From Micromonospora sp. NBC_01813 (GTDB lineage Bacteria > Actinomycetota > Actinomycetes > Mycobacteriales > Micromonosporaceae), in NCBI RefSeq assembly GCF_035917335.1, contig NZ_CP109067.1, forward strand, positions 5,145,001-5,209,000: a stretch of DNA of 64,000 nt, in the 5' to 3' direction. Below, piece by piece: positions 33,219-42,001 of the stretch (positions are counted from its first letter, which is position 1; every line of letters begins with the position of its first letter). Below the pieces are notes generated by a model. It was not told where the DNA came from. It did not search any database and worked only from the letters and a program-made list of their open reading frames with translations. The translations under genes were made by a program, and so were the position numbers.

Positions 33219-33672
33219 GGGTACAGCTTCCTTCGCTGGGCGGCGTAGCGAAGTCGTGGCGGTGTCCCGTCGACCGTCGACGCGGCGATTCAGCGCTACG
33301 ACGTCGCCAGTGCGGGCTCGCCAACCAGCGTACGTAGCGCATGGTAGGCCTCGTCCACTCCCGGTAGGCCCTTGGTGTCTTCGCCATCCTCTGCAGACGG
33401 ACCACAGACCGCAGCAAGAGCGCATGCGATCGCTCCGGAGCTAGCCTGGTGCAGGCGAGCCTTCCGTGGGCGACGCCTGCCGCAGTGCCTATAGGAGTCA
33501 CTGTTCACTTTTCTAGGATGAAGACTTTTCAGATTCGGTCGCGACATCGCGGCTCGCCCTTCGGACACTCCGAGCCACCTGTCAAAGAAGGGTCCCGGAA
33601 GTAGCCGGCCGAAGTGACCGTCGACGTTGATTCCGGTGGCGGGTCGGCGGTGGGGTCGGCAGGATCGTGGGC
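33219..33672. other. Intergenic stretch with no supported gene
   Basis: About 450 bases. Several frames are open on the minus strand (33159-33568), but they overlap each other, lack convincing ribosome binding sites and give arginine-rich compositions typical of noncoding GC-rich DNA. An AT-rich patch at 33490-33540 (ttttctagg, gacttttcag) breaks the local composition. It may be a decayed gene region. Confidence 0.5.
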
Positions 33673-34428
33673 ATGAGCACCGAATCGGAGCGCCAAGCGG
33701 TCGGCTCGCTGCGGGCCGTGGCGATCGACGCCCCGGACATCGACCGCCTGGCCACGTTCTACGAGCAGCTCGCCGGCTGGCGACGCCTCACCGCCGACGA
33801 TAGCGACGACGATGACGGTGACTGGATCACGCTCGTCACCGATGACGGCTGGCGGATCGGCCTGCAGCAGGCCGTCGACCACGTACCGCCGGTTTGGCCG
33901 GGCCAGGACCGGCCGCAACAGGCCCACCTCGACTTCCAGGTGCCGGACATCGACGCGGCGGCCGAACGCGCCCAGCAACTCGGCGCCAGACTGCTACACC
34001 GCAACGAACAGTGGCACACCCTCGCCGACCCGGCCGGCCATCCGTTCGACCTGTGCCTGAAAGCCGATGAGCCGCGGACCCTCGTGGCGGGCGTCATGCT
34101 CGACTGCCCGGACGCCAAGGCGCTGAGTCACTTCTACGCCCAGCTGCTCGGCAGACCGGTGACGTCTGCGGCGGACGGGACCACCATGATCGGCGAAGAG
34201 GGCGCACAGCCCATCCTGTTTCAGCAGGTCGAGCCGTACGTCGCACCTCGCTGGCCGGATCCGGCGTACCCGCAGCAGATCCACCTCGACGTGCTGGTCC
34301 AGGACGTGGACGCCGCCGAACGGGCTGCCCTCGGCATCGGCGCCACCCGACTCGACGGTGCCTGCTCGAACTGGCGCGTCTACGCCGACCCCGCCGGCCA
34401 CCCGTTCTGCCTGATCTGGCTGACCTGA
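33673..34428 (+). CDS. VOC (glyoxalase-fold) family protein, two domains
   Basis: A 251-residue protein made of two vicinal-oxygen-chelate domains (about 10-125 and 130-250). Each ends in the same kind of segment: WHTLADPAGHPFDLC and WRVYADPAGHPFCLI. Between them AHLDFQVPDIDAAAERAQQLG and IHLDVLVQDVDAAERAALGI repeat as well, supporting an internal duplication. Actinobacteria have many such proteins acting as dioxygenases, resistance binding proteins or lyases. ATG 33673 was preferred over GTG 33667. The substrate is unknown. Confidence 0.9.
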   Translation: MSTESERQAVGSLRAVAIDAPDIDRLATFYEQLAGWRRLTADDSDDDDGDWITLVTDDGWRIGLQQAVDHVPPVWPGQDRPQQAHLDFQVPDIDAAAERAQQLGARLLHRNEQWHTLADPAGHPFDLCLKADEPRTLVAGVMLDCPDAKALSHFYAQLLGRPVTSAADGTTMIGEEGAQPILFQQVEPYVAPRWPDPAYPQQIHLDVLVQDVDAAERAALGIGATRLDGACSNWRVYADPAGHPFCLIWLT

Positions 34429-34602
34429 TCAGCCACGATCCGACAGCGGACCGGCGCACGGCCGGTCGCTACGACCGGAGTGCTGGGCCCACCCTTGCCG
34501 ACCCTGTCCGTCAAACCGGGTCAACCCCACTCCCCTCGTCCTCCACAAGCCTGCAGCGCGAGCATGCCGATTCGTTGGCGGCAGGCGACTACTGTGCCGA
34601 TC

Positions 34603-37347
34603 ATGGCCCGGCCGGTGCAGGAGTCGCCGCTGATCGGCCGTGAGCTGGAGTTGGCCACGGCAGTCGAGTCGCTGCGCGCCCCGGACGGACCAGGTGTGCT
34701 GATCGCCGGATCAGCCGGGGTCGGCAAGAGCCGGCTCGCCCGGGAAGCCGCACTCAGGAGCACAGCGAAGAGCGAAGCCAGCAAACGGGTACGCGGCGCG
34801 CGGCTGCTCACCGTCCACGCCACGGCAGAGGCCAGCGAGTTGGTACTCGGCGCGTTGGCCAGCCTGCTCGGCCCGCCCTCGCCCGACCAGATCGGCCTCA
34901 GCCCAGTGCAGGTCGGCCTGCAGAGCCTGCGCCGCATCGCCGGCCAAGACGGCCAGGAGCATCGCCCGGTGATCCTCTCGGTCGACGACGTCCACCTGCT
35001 GGATCCGGTGTCCCTGGCGGTGCTGCACCAGGCCGTCACAGAGCGGACCGTCACGCTGCTCGCCACCGTACGCACCGATCGGCCGGTCCCGGATGCGGTG
35101 ACGGCCCTGTGGAAGGACGCCGGGGTCGTCCGGATCGATCTTGCCCCGCTGGACCCGTCTGCGTCCGAGGAGTTGCTGACCGCGCTGCTCGGCGGCCCGG
35201 TGGAGGGGCGGACCCTGCGCCAGCTGCGGGACACCGCCGCCGGCAACCCGCTGTTCCTGCGCGAACTCGCCACCTCCGCCCGCGAAGCCGGGCTACTCGA
35301 CCAGGCCGGCGGGCTGTGGCGACTCACCGGACCGATGACCGCCGTACCGAGGCTGACCGAGTTGCTGGCCGGCCGGCTCGCCGCCAGCTGCCCGGCCGAA
35401 CGCGACGCGCTGGAGCTGCTCGCGGCCGGCGAGCCGGTGCCGCTGCCGGTGGCGCTCACCGTCGTCGCCGAGGAGACCTTGGAGGCATTGGAACGCCGTG
35501 GCCTGCTCTGCGTAGGCCCCGCCGACCCGTCGGCGGTCCGGCTCAGCCATCCGCTGTACGGCGAACTGCTGCGCGCCGGCACCCCGGCGCTCGCCAGGCG
35601 GCGGCACCTGCGCCGGCTCGCCGACGCATCCGAGTCGGACAGTGTCGACTACGGAGAGGATCGGCTGCGGATCGCCTGCTGGCGGCTCGACGCCGGCGGC
35701 CCGGTCAACCCGCAGCTGATGTTGGCCGCCGCCGAACAGGCGACCACCAACCGCGAGTACGCCCTGGCGTACCGGCTGGCCGACCGCGCCTTCCAGACGC
35801 ACGGTGACGTCGCCGCCGGGCTGGTCTCGGTACGGGCGCTGGTGCAGCTCGGCCGCATCGACGAGGCGCTGGCTCGCTGCGCCGCGTTGGCCGACCTGGT
35901 CCGGCCGGCCGGCACCGACCTGGACCGGCTGCTGGTCGCGGTCGAACACGCCGAGATCCTGGTACACGCGATGGACGACGTACCCGCCGCTCGCGGCGTC
36001 GTCGAGCGGGCTCGGCAGGATCGCGCGCGGGCGACCGGCGCGGACCCGACCGCCGCCGGCGACCCGGTGGCCTGCCCGCTGACCGCGTTCGACCTGTACC
36101 TGCGCTCGGTGCAACTGGACTGCACGGTGATCGACCCGTCGTTGACGGTGGTACGCAGCGACGCGCCGATGCCGGCCCGGATGGCGGCCAGCGGCGCGGC
36201 CGGTGGTGCCTTGCTGGTCGCCGGCCGGTACGCCGAAGCGGAAGCGCTGATGGCGCAGTTCATGCCGCTGGCTGGCGTGAACCTCGGCGGCAGTCAACTG
36301 CAGGCCGCCGGTGTGTCACCCGCCGCTGCCGCGTTGCGCTGCTACCGGCCCGACCCGGCCGCCGCCCTGGAGTTGGCCGAGCACGGCTACCAGGCCAGTT
36401 TGCACCCGACGAATCCGGTCAGCCAGGCGTTGCACGCACTGGTGCTGAGTCAGATCACCCTGTTCCAGGGCCGGCCACGGACCGCGTTGCGCTGGGCGCG
36501 GGAAGCCCGGCTGGTCGCTGGCGAGATCAACCTGCGACCGGTGTGCCGCTGGTCGGCTGCCGTCGGGTTGCAGGCCGCCGCGCAGCTCGGTGCCGACGCC
36601 GACATCGGCGTTCTCGCCGCCGAACTGGACCGATACGCGGGCGGACCGGACTCGATGCGGCTGTTCGACATCGAAGTCGCCCGGGCGTACGCCTGGCGCG
36701 GCGCGGTCGTCGGGGACGGTGGCGCCGGCATCGGCGCGCTCGCGGCGTCCGTCGCCGAACACGGCCGGCTCGGCGCGATCGGCTCCGGGGTGCTGGGCGC
36801 GCTCGACCTGGTCCGGCTCGGTGCCGGCACGCAGGCGGTCGCGCTACTCGCCGCGTACCCGCCGGATCCTGGCTGGTCCCTGGGCCGCGCCATCGTCCGC
36901 TACGCCGCCGCGGCGCGGTCCGCCGATCCCACCGGGCTGCTGGACGTGGCGCAGCAGTTCGCCGGGTACGGGATGCCACTGCACGCCGCCGAGGCCGCCG
37001 CGCTGGCTGAAGCTGCTGCGCCGGCCAAGGCTGCCGCGCTGGCTGAGGCTTCCGGCGGTGATCCGGCTGCCGTGGCGGTCAATGCGCGGCTGCTCGCCGA
37101 GGCGCAGTTGGCGTCGACCGGCGAGCCGGCCAGCACCCCGGCGCTGCGCCGACGCGGCCCGGTCAGCCAGTTGACCGCCCGCGAGCGGGAGGTGGCGTTG
37201 GCCGCCGCCCGTGGCGAGTCGGCGCGGGACATCGCCGGCCGGCTGCATCTGTCGGAACGGACCGTGGAGAACCACCTCCATCGGGCGTACGCCAAGCTCG
37301 GTATCACCGGCCGGAGAGCGCTGCGGACGGCCCTCGGCCTCAGCTGA
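34603..37347 (+). CDS. LuxR family regulator with AAA ATPase domain (LAL type)
   Basis: A 914-residue regulator. The N-terminal AAA/STAND domain has Walker A GSAGVGKSRLA (about residues 38-48) and Walker B VILSVDDVHLLD. A long helical TPR-like middle follows. The C-terminal LuxR helix-turn-helix reads LTAREREVALAAARGESARD, then IAGRLHLSERTVENHLHRAY. TACTGT (34590-34595) ends seven bases before ATG 34603, so the message is probably leaderless. Such LAL regulators often activate secondary metabolite or sugar genes. Possible targets are the surface/secreted genes just downstream, starting at 37502. Confidence 0.93.
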   Translation: MARPVQESPLIGRELELATAVESLRAPDGPGVLIAGSAGVGKSRLAREAALRSTAKSEASKRVRGARLLTVHATAEASELVLGALASLLGPPSPDQIGLSPVQVGLQSLRRIAGQDGQEHRPVILSVDDVHLLDPVSLAVLHQAVTERTVTLLATVRTDRPVPDAVTALWKDAGVVRIDLAPLDPSASEELLTALLGGPVEGRTLRQLRDTAAGNPLFLRELATSAREAGLLDQAGGLWRLTGPMTAVPRLTELLAGRLAASCPAERDALELLAAGEPVPLPVALTVVAEETLEALERRGLLCVGPADPSAVRLSHPLYGELLRAGTPALARRRHLRRLADASESDSVDYGEDRLRIACWRLDAGGPVNPQLMLAAAEQATTNREYALAYRLADRAFQTHGDVAAGLVSVRALVQLGRIDEALARCAALADLVRPAGTDLDRLLVAVEHAEILVHAMDDVPAARGVVERARQDRARATGADPTAAGDPVACPLTAFDLYLRSVQLDCTVIDPSLTVVRSDAPMPARMAASGAAGGALLVAGRYAEAEALMAQFMPLAGVNLGGSQLQAAGVSPAAAALRCYRPDPAAALELAEHGYQASLHPTNPVSQALHALVLSQITLFQGRPRTALRWAREARLVAGEINLRPVCRWSAAVGLQAAAQLGADADIGVLAAELDRYAGGPDSMRLFDIEVARAYAWRGAVVGDGGAGIGALAASVAEHGRLGAIGSGVLGALDLVRLGAGTQAVALLAAYPPDPGWSLGRAIVRYAAAARSADPTGLLDVAQQFAGYGMPLHAAEAAALAEAAAPAKAAALAEASGGDPAAVAVNARLLAEAQLASTGEPASTPALRRRGPVSQLTAREREVALAAARGESARDIAGRLHLSERTVENHLHRAYAKLGITGRRALRTALGLS

Positions 37348-37359
37348 GGATGCCCTCGT

Positions 37360-37377
37360 CCTGAGCTGAGGCTCAGG
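37360..37377. terminator. Hairpin after the LuxR gene
   Basis: CCTGAGC (37360-37366) and GCTCAGG (37371-37377) form a seven-base stem with a four-base loop, 13 bases after the LuxR stop. A perfect palindrome, CCTCAGCTGAGG, overlaps the stop codon itself (37339-37350). No U-run follows, which is common for actinobacterial terminators. Confidence 0.5.
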
Positions 37378-37501
37378 CCGGGCCGGAGTTGAGTACCTCG
37401 GCACTCATGCCGGATCACCAGCCCCGATGGTGGGCTTGGACGATCCGACCACCATGCCGGTTACTCGCCATCGCGCGTTTCTTTTGAAGGGCCTTCCCCT
37501 C

Positions 37502-38368
37502 ATGCGTCGCAGATTGTCCGCTCTTGCCGCCGCGACACTTCTGACCATCGGCGGGCTACTGCTCGGCACCGCCGCGCCGGCCGCCGCCGACCCGCCGACC
37601 GTCAACTTCACCGACCTCTGCGGGGCGGTCGGCTTCTCCTGGGACACCGGCACCATCGGTGGTGACGACGGCTGGCCGACCACCGTGCTACGCAACGACA
37701 CCGTGATCGACGAGTTCCCGATGCAGTCCCGGGGCAGCCAGGAGTACGGCGCCAGCGACGGGGACGTGTTCGAGATCCGGCGCGAGGGTCTACCGGCGTC
37801 GAGCTACCTGCACCGTACGCCCGAGGGCTGCACCGACGCGCCGCTGCTGACCGTGACCGCCACCAGCGGTTGCGACGGGCTGACGTTGTCGTTCGTCAAC
37901 GCCGGAGCGACCCCGGTCGCCGGAGTCCAGGCGCTCTCGACCGGGCACCCACCGTGGGAGCTGGAGCCGATCGGCCCCGGTGCAACCGAGTTGACGCTGC
38001 CGCTGGCCGACGCCGCCGGGTTCTACGTGCGCAGCCCACGGTCCGACGGTGGCTGGTCGACCTGGCTGGTCGGCACCTACACCCAGCCGACGGACTGCCC
38101 GGTCGATCCCAGCCCGATCCCCAGTGCTGACCCGGGCCCGAGTGACAGCCCGACTGACAGCCCGACTGACAGCCCGTCCGCCGGGTCGACTGCGACTGCG
38201 ACGCCGGACGCGACCGCGGCCCCCGGCGCAGGTGGCGGGCTGCCGGTGACCGGCGCCGAGACCGCCCTGCTCTCCACCGTCGGGCTGGTCCTGGTCGGTG
38301 CCGGCACGGCGCTGTTCGTGGTGGCCAGGCGCCGTCGGGTCCGCTTCACCACCATCGAAGGGCAGTGA
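37502..38368 (+). CDS. LPxTG cell-wall-anchored surface protein
   Basis: A 288-residue secreted protein. The signal peptide has RRR followed by a hydrophobic core and AAPAAADPP as the cleavage region. Residues about 35-215 form a domain I do not recognise, with four or five cysteines. A Pro/Ser/Asp/Thr linker with SDSPTDSPTDSP repeats leads to LPVTGAE (about residue 249), a hydrophobic helix and a basic tail, the full sortase sorting signal. GAAGGG lies about ten bases before ATG 37502. No sortase gene is in the window. The following lipoprotein gene begins at its stop, so they are co-transcribed. Confidence 0.85.
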   Translation: MRRRLSALAAATLLTIGGLLLGTAAPAAADPPTVNFTDLCGAVGFSWDTGTIGGDDGWPTTVLRNDTVIDEFPMQSRGSQEYGASDGDVFEIRREGLPASSYLHRTPEGCTDAPLLTVTATSGCDGLTLSFVNAGATPVAGVQALSTGHPPWELEPIGPGATELTLPLADAAGFYVRSPRSDGGWSTWLVGTYTQPTDCPVDPSPIPSADPGPSDSPTDSPTDSPSAGSTATATPDATAAPGAGGGLPVTGAETALLSTVGLVLVGAGTALFVVARRRRVRFTTIEGQ

Positions 38369-38370
38369 CG

Positions 38371-38946
38371 ATGCTGGACACCGCGAAGATCATCCGGCGG
38401 TTGGCCGTCACGGCCGTCGCCGTCACCCTCACCACCGTCGCCACCGGATGCGGTGCAGCGGATGACGCCACCCCCGCTCCGGCGGCAGCGCCGACGACCA
38501 ACTCGACTGAACCCGAGGCAGCCGAAGCCGGGTCGACCGAAGCCGGTGCGAGCGCGGCCGGAGCTGCCGTGTGTGACCTGCTGACCGTTGCCGAGGCCGG
38601 CGACCTGTTCGGCGCTACTGCCGCCGTCGACAGCGACGCGGATTCGACCCGCGAATGTGTCTGGGTTGGCCGCGAGGGCGCGCTACACCAGCTGCACCTA
38701 CAGGTCTATACCGGACAGTCGTTCTACTCGCCGGCGCGCTGGGGCGGCACCGGTGAGCCGGTGACCGGGCTCGGCGACGAGGCGTTCCTGATCCGCAGCA
38801 GCCCGCTCGGGGTCACCGCCGGCACCCGCGACGGTGAACAGGTCGTCTTCCTCAACTACCAGATCCTGCTCGGCGCGAACGCCAAACCGGCGGAGCGGGC
38901 CGACGACGTGACGCAGTTGCTGCGTACCGCCGTCGGTCGGCTCTGA
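38371..38946 (+). CDS. DUF3558-like lipoprotein
   Basis: A 191-residue lipoprotein. Lipobox TVATGC follows a short hydrophobic signal; an Ala/Thr/Glu linker follows. The folded part starts AAVCDLLTVAEAGDLFG and has RECVWVGREG about 30 residues later, the paired-cysteine pattern shared with 25347-25904 and 25901-26476. ATG 38371 fits the GAAGGG site; GTG 38365 overlapping the previous stop is the alternative. It lies between an LPxTG protein and a secreted protease in one operon-like block. Confidence 0.78.
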   Translation: MLDTAKIIRRLAVTAVAVTLTTVATGCGAADDATPAPAAAPTTNSTEPEAAEAGSTEAGASAAGAAVCDLLTVAEAGDLFGATAAVDSDADSTRECVWVGREGALHQLHLQVYTGQSFYSPARWGGTGEPVTGLGDEAFLIRSSPLGVTAGTRDGEQVVFLNYQILLGANAKPAERADDVTQLLRTAVGRL

Positions 38947-38974
38947 GGCCAACCACCCGATCGGAGCGACCATC

Positions 38975-41191
38975 ATGTCAAACGTCCGTCATCGCTGGCT
39001 CCGCCTGGCCGCCGCCGCGCTGCTCACCGCGACCCTGCTCAGCCCTGGCACGTCGCCAGCTGTCGCCGCGCCCACCGGGAAGGAACAGGTCCCGGACGCG
39101 TACGTGGTGGTCCTGGCCTTCGACGACAAGGAACTCGACGGCAAAGACATAGAGGCGACCAAGAAGAAGATCGACAAAGCTGTCGCCAGCCTGCTCGCCG
39201 AGTATCCCGCGAAGCTGACCCACACCTACTATCACGCGCTGCCCGGCTTCGCCGGATACATGTCGGAGCAGATCGCCAAGGCGCTGGCCAAGAACCCTCT
39301 GGTGGCGTACATCGCGCCGCAGATGGAGATCGAGTGGCTCGGTGGCGAGCAGCGCGACCCGTCGTGGGGGCTGGACATCAGCGACCAACGCCGGAGCATG
39401 GACGACGTCTACCGATGGGACTCCGACGGCACCGGCGTCAACGCGTACGTCGTCGACAGCGGGATCCGGGCCACCCACGAGGACTTCGGCGGACGGGTGG
39501 TCAGCACGGTCACCTTCGGCCAGACCGACGTGGGGCCGGACGGCTCGCACGACTGCTTCGGGCATGGCACGCCGATGGCCGGGACCATCGGGGGTCGACT
39601 GCACGGGGTGGCCAAGAACGTCCGGCTGCACTCGATCCGGCTGGGCTGCACCACGGCGACCACCGCCGACATGATCGCCATCATGGACTGGCTGCACGTC
39701 AACGCGGTCCACCCGGCGGTGGTCAACCTGAGCTGGCGGGTGCCGGGGATACACCCGCCACTCGACGCCGCGGTGACCCGGGTGATCGACCGAGGAATCA
39801 CCGTGGTCGCGGCGGCCGGCAACAGCGACCAGGACGCCTGCCGATTCTCCCCCGGCCGGGTGCCGGCGGTGATCACGGTCGGTTCGATCCATGCGCTCAA
39901 GGACCGGATCCGGGGCACCGCCTGGGGCCCGTGTGTCGACCTGTTCGCGCCCGGGGACCAGGTGTCGACCACGACCAACGACAGTGACACCGCGACGACC
40001 AACTTCGGCACCGGTACGTCGATCGCCACCGCCCACGTCACCGGCGCGGTCGCCCGCTACCTGGACCGCTTCCCGACCGCCTCGCCCGAACTGGTGGCCA
40101 CCACCCTGATCGGCGAGGCCAGCAAGGACCGGATCACCGACATCGCCGGCTCGCCGAACCGGGTGCTCTACCTGGACCGCAACGGGCCGGGCAACGACGG
40201 CTTCGGGCGTACCGGATCCGATGTAAACGGTGACGGCCGCGACGACATCGTCACCTTCATCCGGGGTGCCGCCGCCGACGTGTACGTGGCGCTGTCCACC
40301 GGATCCGGGTTTACCGCCGGCAGCAAATGGCACGAGTACTTCAGCGCCGGTGAGGAGATCCCGCTGCTCGGCGACGTCGACGGCGACGGCCGCGACGACC
40401 TGATCACCTTCACCCGGGATGCGTCCGCCCACGTGTACGTGGCGCTGTCGACCGGGTCGTCGTTCGGGCCGTCGCAGCTCTGGCACAGCCGCTTCGCTGT
40501 CGGCAACGAAACCCCGGTGGTCGGTGACTTCAACGGCGACGGGCGCGACGACATCGCGACCGTCACCCGGGGCATCCGGGCCAACCCGTCGACCAACCGT
40601 ACGGTGTTCGTCGCACTCTCCAACGGCAGCCAGTTCGTCGGCACCGGAGTCAGCTGGACCAGCGGCTTCCCCGGCGGGGACGCGGTGCCGCTGGTCGGTG
40701 ACTTCGACTGCGACGGACGCGACGACCTGGTGGCGGTCGACCGGGTCGGCGCGGGAATGCTGCGGGTCGTCGCGTCCCAGGGCGACCGGTTCGCGCCAGC
40801 CGCGTACTGGGGTCACCCGCTCGCCCTCGGCACCGACGTGCCGGCGGTCGGCGACGTCGACGGTGACGGCTGCGCCGACCTGATCGGCTTCGCCCGGGGC
40901 GACCGCCGGTCGGTGGTGGTCGCGCAGTCGATGGTCCGGTCCTGGTCACTGCGCCAGTTCGGTACGGCGACCGTCTGGCATCGTGACTTCGCCAGCGGGG
41001 TGCAGGTCCCCGGCGTCGGGGACTTCACCGGCGACGGCCGCGACGACCTGATCGCCTTCACCCGGGGCGACGCGGCCGACGTCTACGTCGCCCCGGCGAC
41101 AGGCGGATCGGCGTTCTCCACCGACGTACGCAGGTGGAGCGACTGGTTCGCCTACGGCAGCGAGATCCCGATGCCGGCTGTCCTCTGGTGA
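38975..41191 (+). CDS. Secreted subtilase with six FG-GAP/VCBS repeats
   Basis: A 738-residue exoenzyme. A signal peptide (1-32) precedes an inhibitor-I9-like propeptide (about 38-122) and an S8 peptidase domain (about 130-400). The catalytic triad is visible: Asp in YVVDSGI, His in CFGHGTPMAG and Ser in GTGTSIATAH. The remaining 330 residues contain six calcium-loop repeats such as DVNGDGRDDIVTF, DVDGDGRDDLITF and DFTGDGRDDLIAF, which build an integrin-like beta-propeller for binding or stability. The active-site serine motif reads GTSIATAH instead of the usual GTSMAxPH. It is secreted and probably matures by self-cleavage. Confidence 0.93.
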   Translation: MSNVRHRWLRLAAAALLTATLLSPGTSPAVAAPTGKEQVPDAYVVVLAFDDKELDGKDIEATKKKIDKAVASLLAEYPAKLTHTYYHALPGFAGYMSEQIAKALAKNPLVAYIAPQMEIEWLGGEQRDPSWGLDISDQRRSMDDVYRWDSDGTGVNAYVVDSGIRATHEDFGGRVVSTVTFGQTDVGPDGSHDCFGHGTPMAGTIGGRLHGVAKNVRLHSIRLGCTTATTADMIAIMDWLHVNAVHPAVVNLSWRVPGIHPPLDAAVTRVIDRGITVVAAAGNSDQDACRFSPGRVPAVITVGSIHALKDRIRGTAWGPCVDLFAPGDQVSTTTNDSDTATTNFGTGTSIATAHVTGAVARYLDRFPTASPELVATTLIGEASKDRITDIAGSPNRVLYLDRNGPGNDGFGRTGSDVNGDGRDDIVTFIRGAAADVYVALSTGSGFTAGSKWHEYFSAGEEIPLLGDVDGDGRDDLITFTRDASAHVYVALSTGSSFGPSQLWHSRFAVGNETPVVGDFNGDGRDDIATVTRGIRANPSTNRTVFVALSNGSQFVGTGVSWTSGFPGGDAVPLVGDFDCDGRDDLVAVDRVGAGMLRVVASQGDRFAPAAYWGHPLALGTDVPAVGDVDGDGCADLIGFARGDRRSVVVAQSMVRSWSLRQFGTATVWHRDFASGVQVPGVGDFTGDGRDDLIAFTRGDAADVYVAPATGGSAFSTDVRRWSDWFAYGSEIPMPAVLW

Positions 41192-41202
41192 CCTGCTGAC
41201 AT

Positions 41203-41248
41203 CTGCAGTCAGGCCGGGACGGGCCCCTGCAGTCAGGCCGGGACGGGC
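41203..41248. repeat. 22-base direct repeat at the azoreductase 3' end
   Basis: The same 22 bases (ctgcagtcaggccgggacgg plus gc) occur at 41203-41224 and 41227-41248 with a two-base gap. The right copy includes the azoreductase stop codon, so the left copy is a duplication of the last codons placed just behind the gene. It does not change the protein. Confidence 0.85.
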
Positions 41249-41886
41249 AGCGCGCCGAGGGCGCGGCCGGCCTCCCGGGCCGACTGCAGGGCTCCGGCGT
41301 GCATCTGCGCGGCGGCATCGGTGAAGCCGTCAAGCGCCGGGTTGACTCCGACGAGGGTGAACTCGCGTTCCACCACGGTGAGGTCGGCAGCCCAGCAGTC
41401 GGCGATGATCCGTCGCAGGTACGGCGTGGAGTGGTCCCAGCCCTCCCGTGGCGTGCCGGTGCCGTACGCGCCACCGCGCACCGTGGCGAGCACGACAGGC
41501 TTGCCGGCGAGGAACGGTTTCCCGGTCGTTCGCGGGTCGGCCAGCACAACGTCGACGTACGTCTTGAAGTGCTGGGAGACGCCGAAGTTGTAGAGCGGTA
41601 CGGCGAACAGGATCGCGTCGGCGGCGATCAACTCGTCCACCAGGGTCGCGGCGAGGGCGAGGGCGTCCCGCTGCTCGGCGGTGTGCTCCTCGGCCGGGGT
41701 CATGCCGGCGGTCACCGCGTCCGCCCAGACGGTCGCCGACAGGGTGTCGACGCCGATGTGGCGAGTGTGGACCGTGTCGCCGGGGTGGGCGGCGAGCCAC
41801 TCCTCCTCGACGATGTCCGCGATCTCGCGACTCGCGGAGCCGTGCGTACGGATGCTGGCGTCCAGCCGGAACAGGGTCACAGCCAC
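41233..41886 (-). CDS. FMN-dependent NAD(P)H azoreductase-like quinone reductase
   Basis: A 217-residue flavodoxin-fold enzyme of the AzoR family. LFRLDASIRTHGSASREIAD binds the FMN phosphate, and VPLYNFGVSQHFKTYVD is the AzoR signature where SVPmYNFgiPsqLKaYiD normally stands. GGAYGTG completes the flavin site. It should reduce quinones or azo compounds with two electrons from NAD(P)H in the cytoplasm. A double TTCAAGCTTGAA palindrome lies directly upstream and a MarR gene reads away from it, so it is almost certainly repressed by that MarR and induced by quinones or electrophiles. Confidence 0.92.
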   Translation of the reverse strand: MAVTLFRLDASIRTHGSASREIADIVEEEWLAAHPGDTVHTRHIGVDTLSATVWADAVTAGMTPAEEHTAEQRDALALAATLVDELIAADAILFAVPLYNFGVSQHFKTYVDVVLADPRTTGKPFLAGKPVVLATVRGGAYGTGTPREGWDHSTPYLRRIIADCWAADLTVVEREFTLVGVNPALDGFTDAAAQMHAGALQSAREAGRALGALPVPA

Positions 41887-41903
41887 TCCCGATCGATAGT
41901 TGG

Positions 41904-41948
41904 TTCAAGCTTGAAGTTGAGCCTAGCCGGCAATGATTCAAGCTTGAA
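41904..41948. promoter_or_regulatory. Two TTCAAGCTTGAA operators between azoR-like and marR genes
   Basis: Perfect 12-base palindromes sit at 41904-41915 and 41937-41948, with centres 33 bases apart (three helical turns). A leftward TAGGCT hexamer (41920-41925) lies between them and is a likely -10 of the azoreductase gene. MarR-family repressors of quinone or azo reductases use such TTCAA-TTGAA dyads. Confidence 0.75.
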
Positions 41949-42001
41949 CCCAAATGAGAGATCGCTCACTTCAACGGTGAAGCGGGAAGTAGGCTCGCGG
42001 C

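Noticed and set aside
33159-33568. Overlapping minus-strand small frames after the CutA-like gene
   Set aside because: They overlap in different frames, have no good start sites or known motifs, and are arginine-rich.
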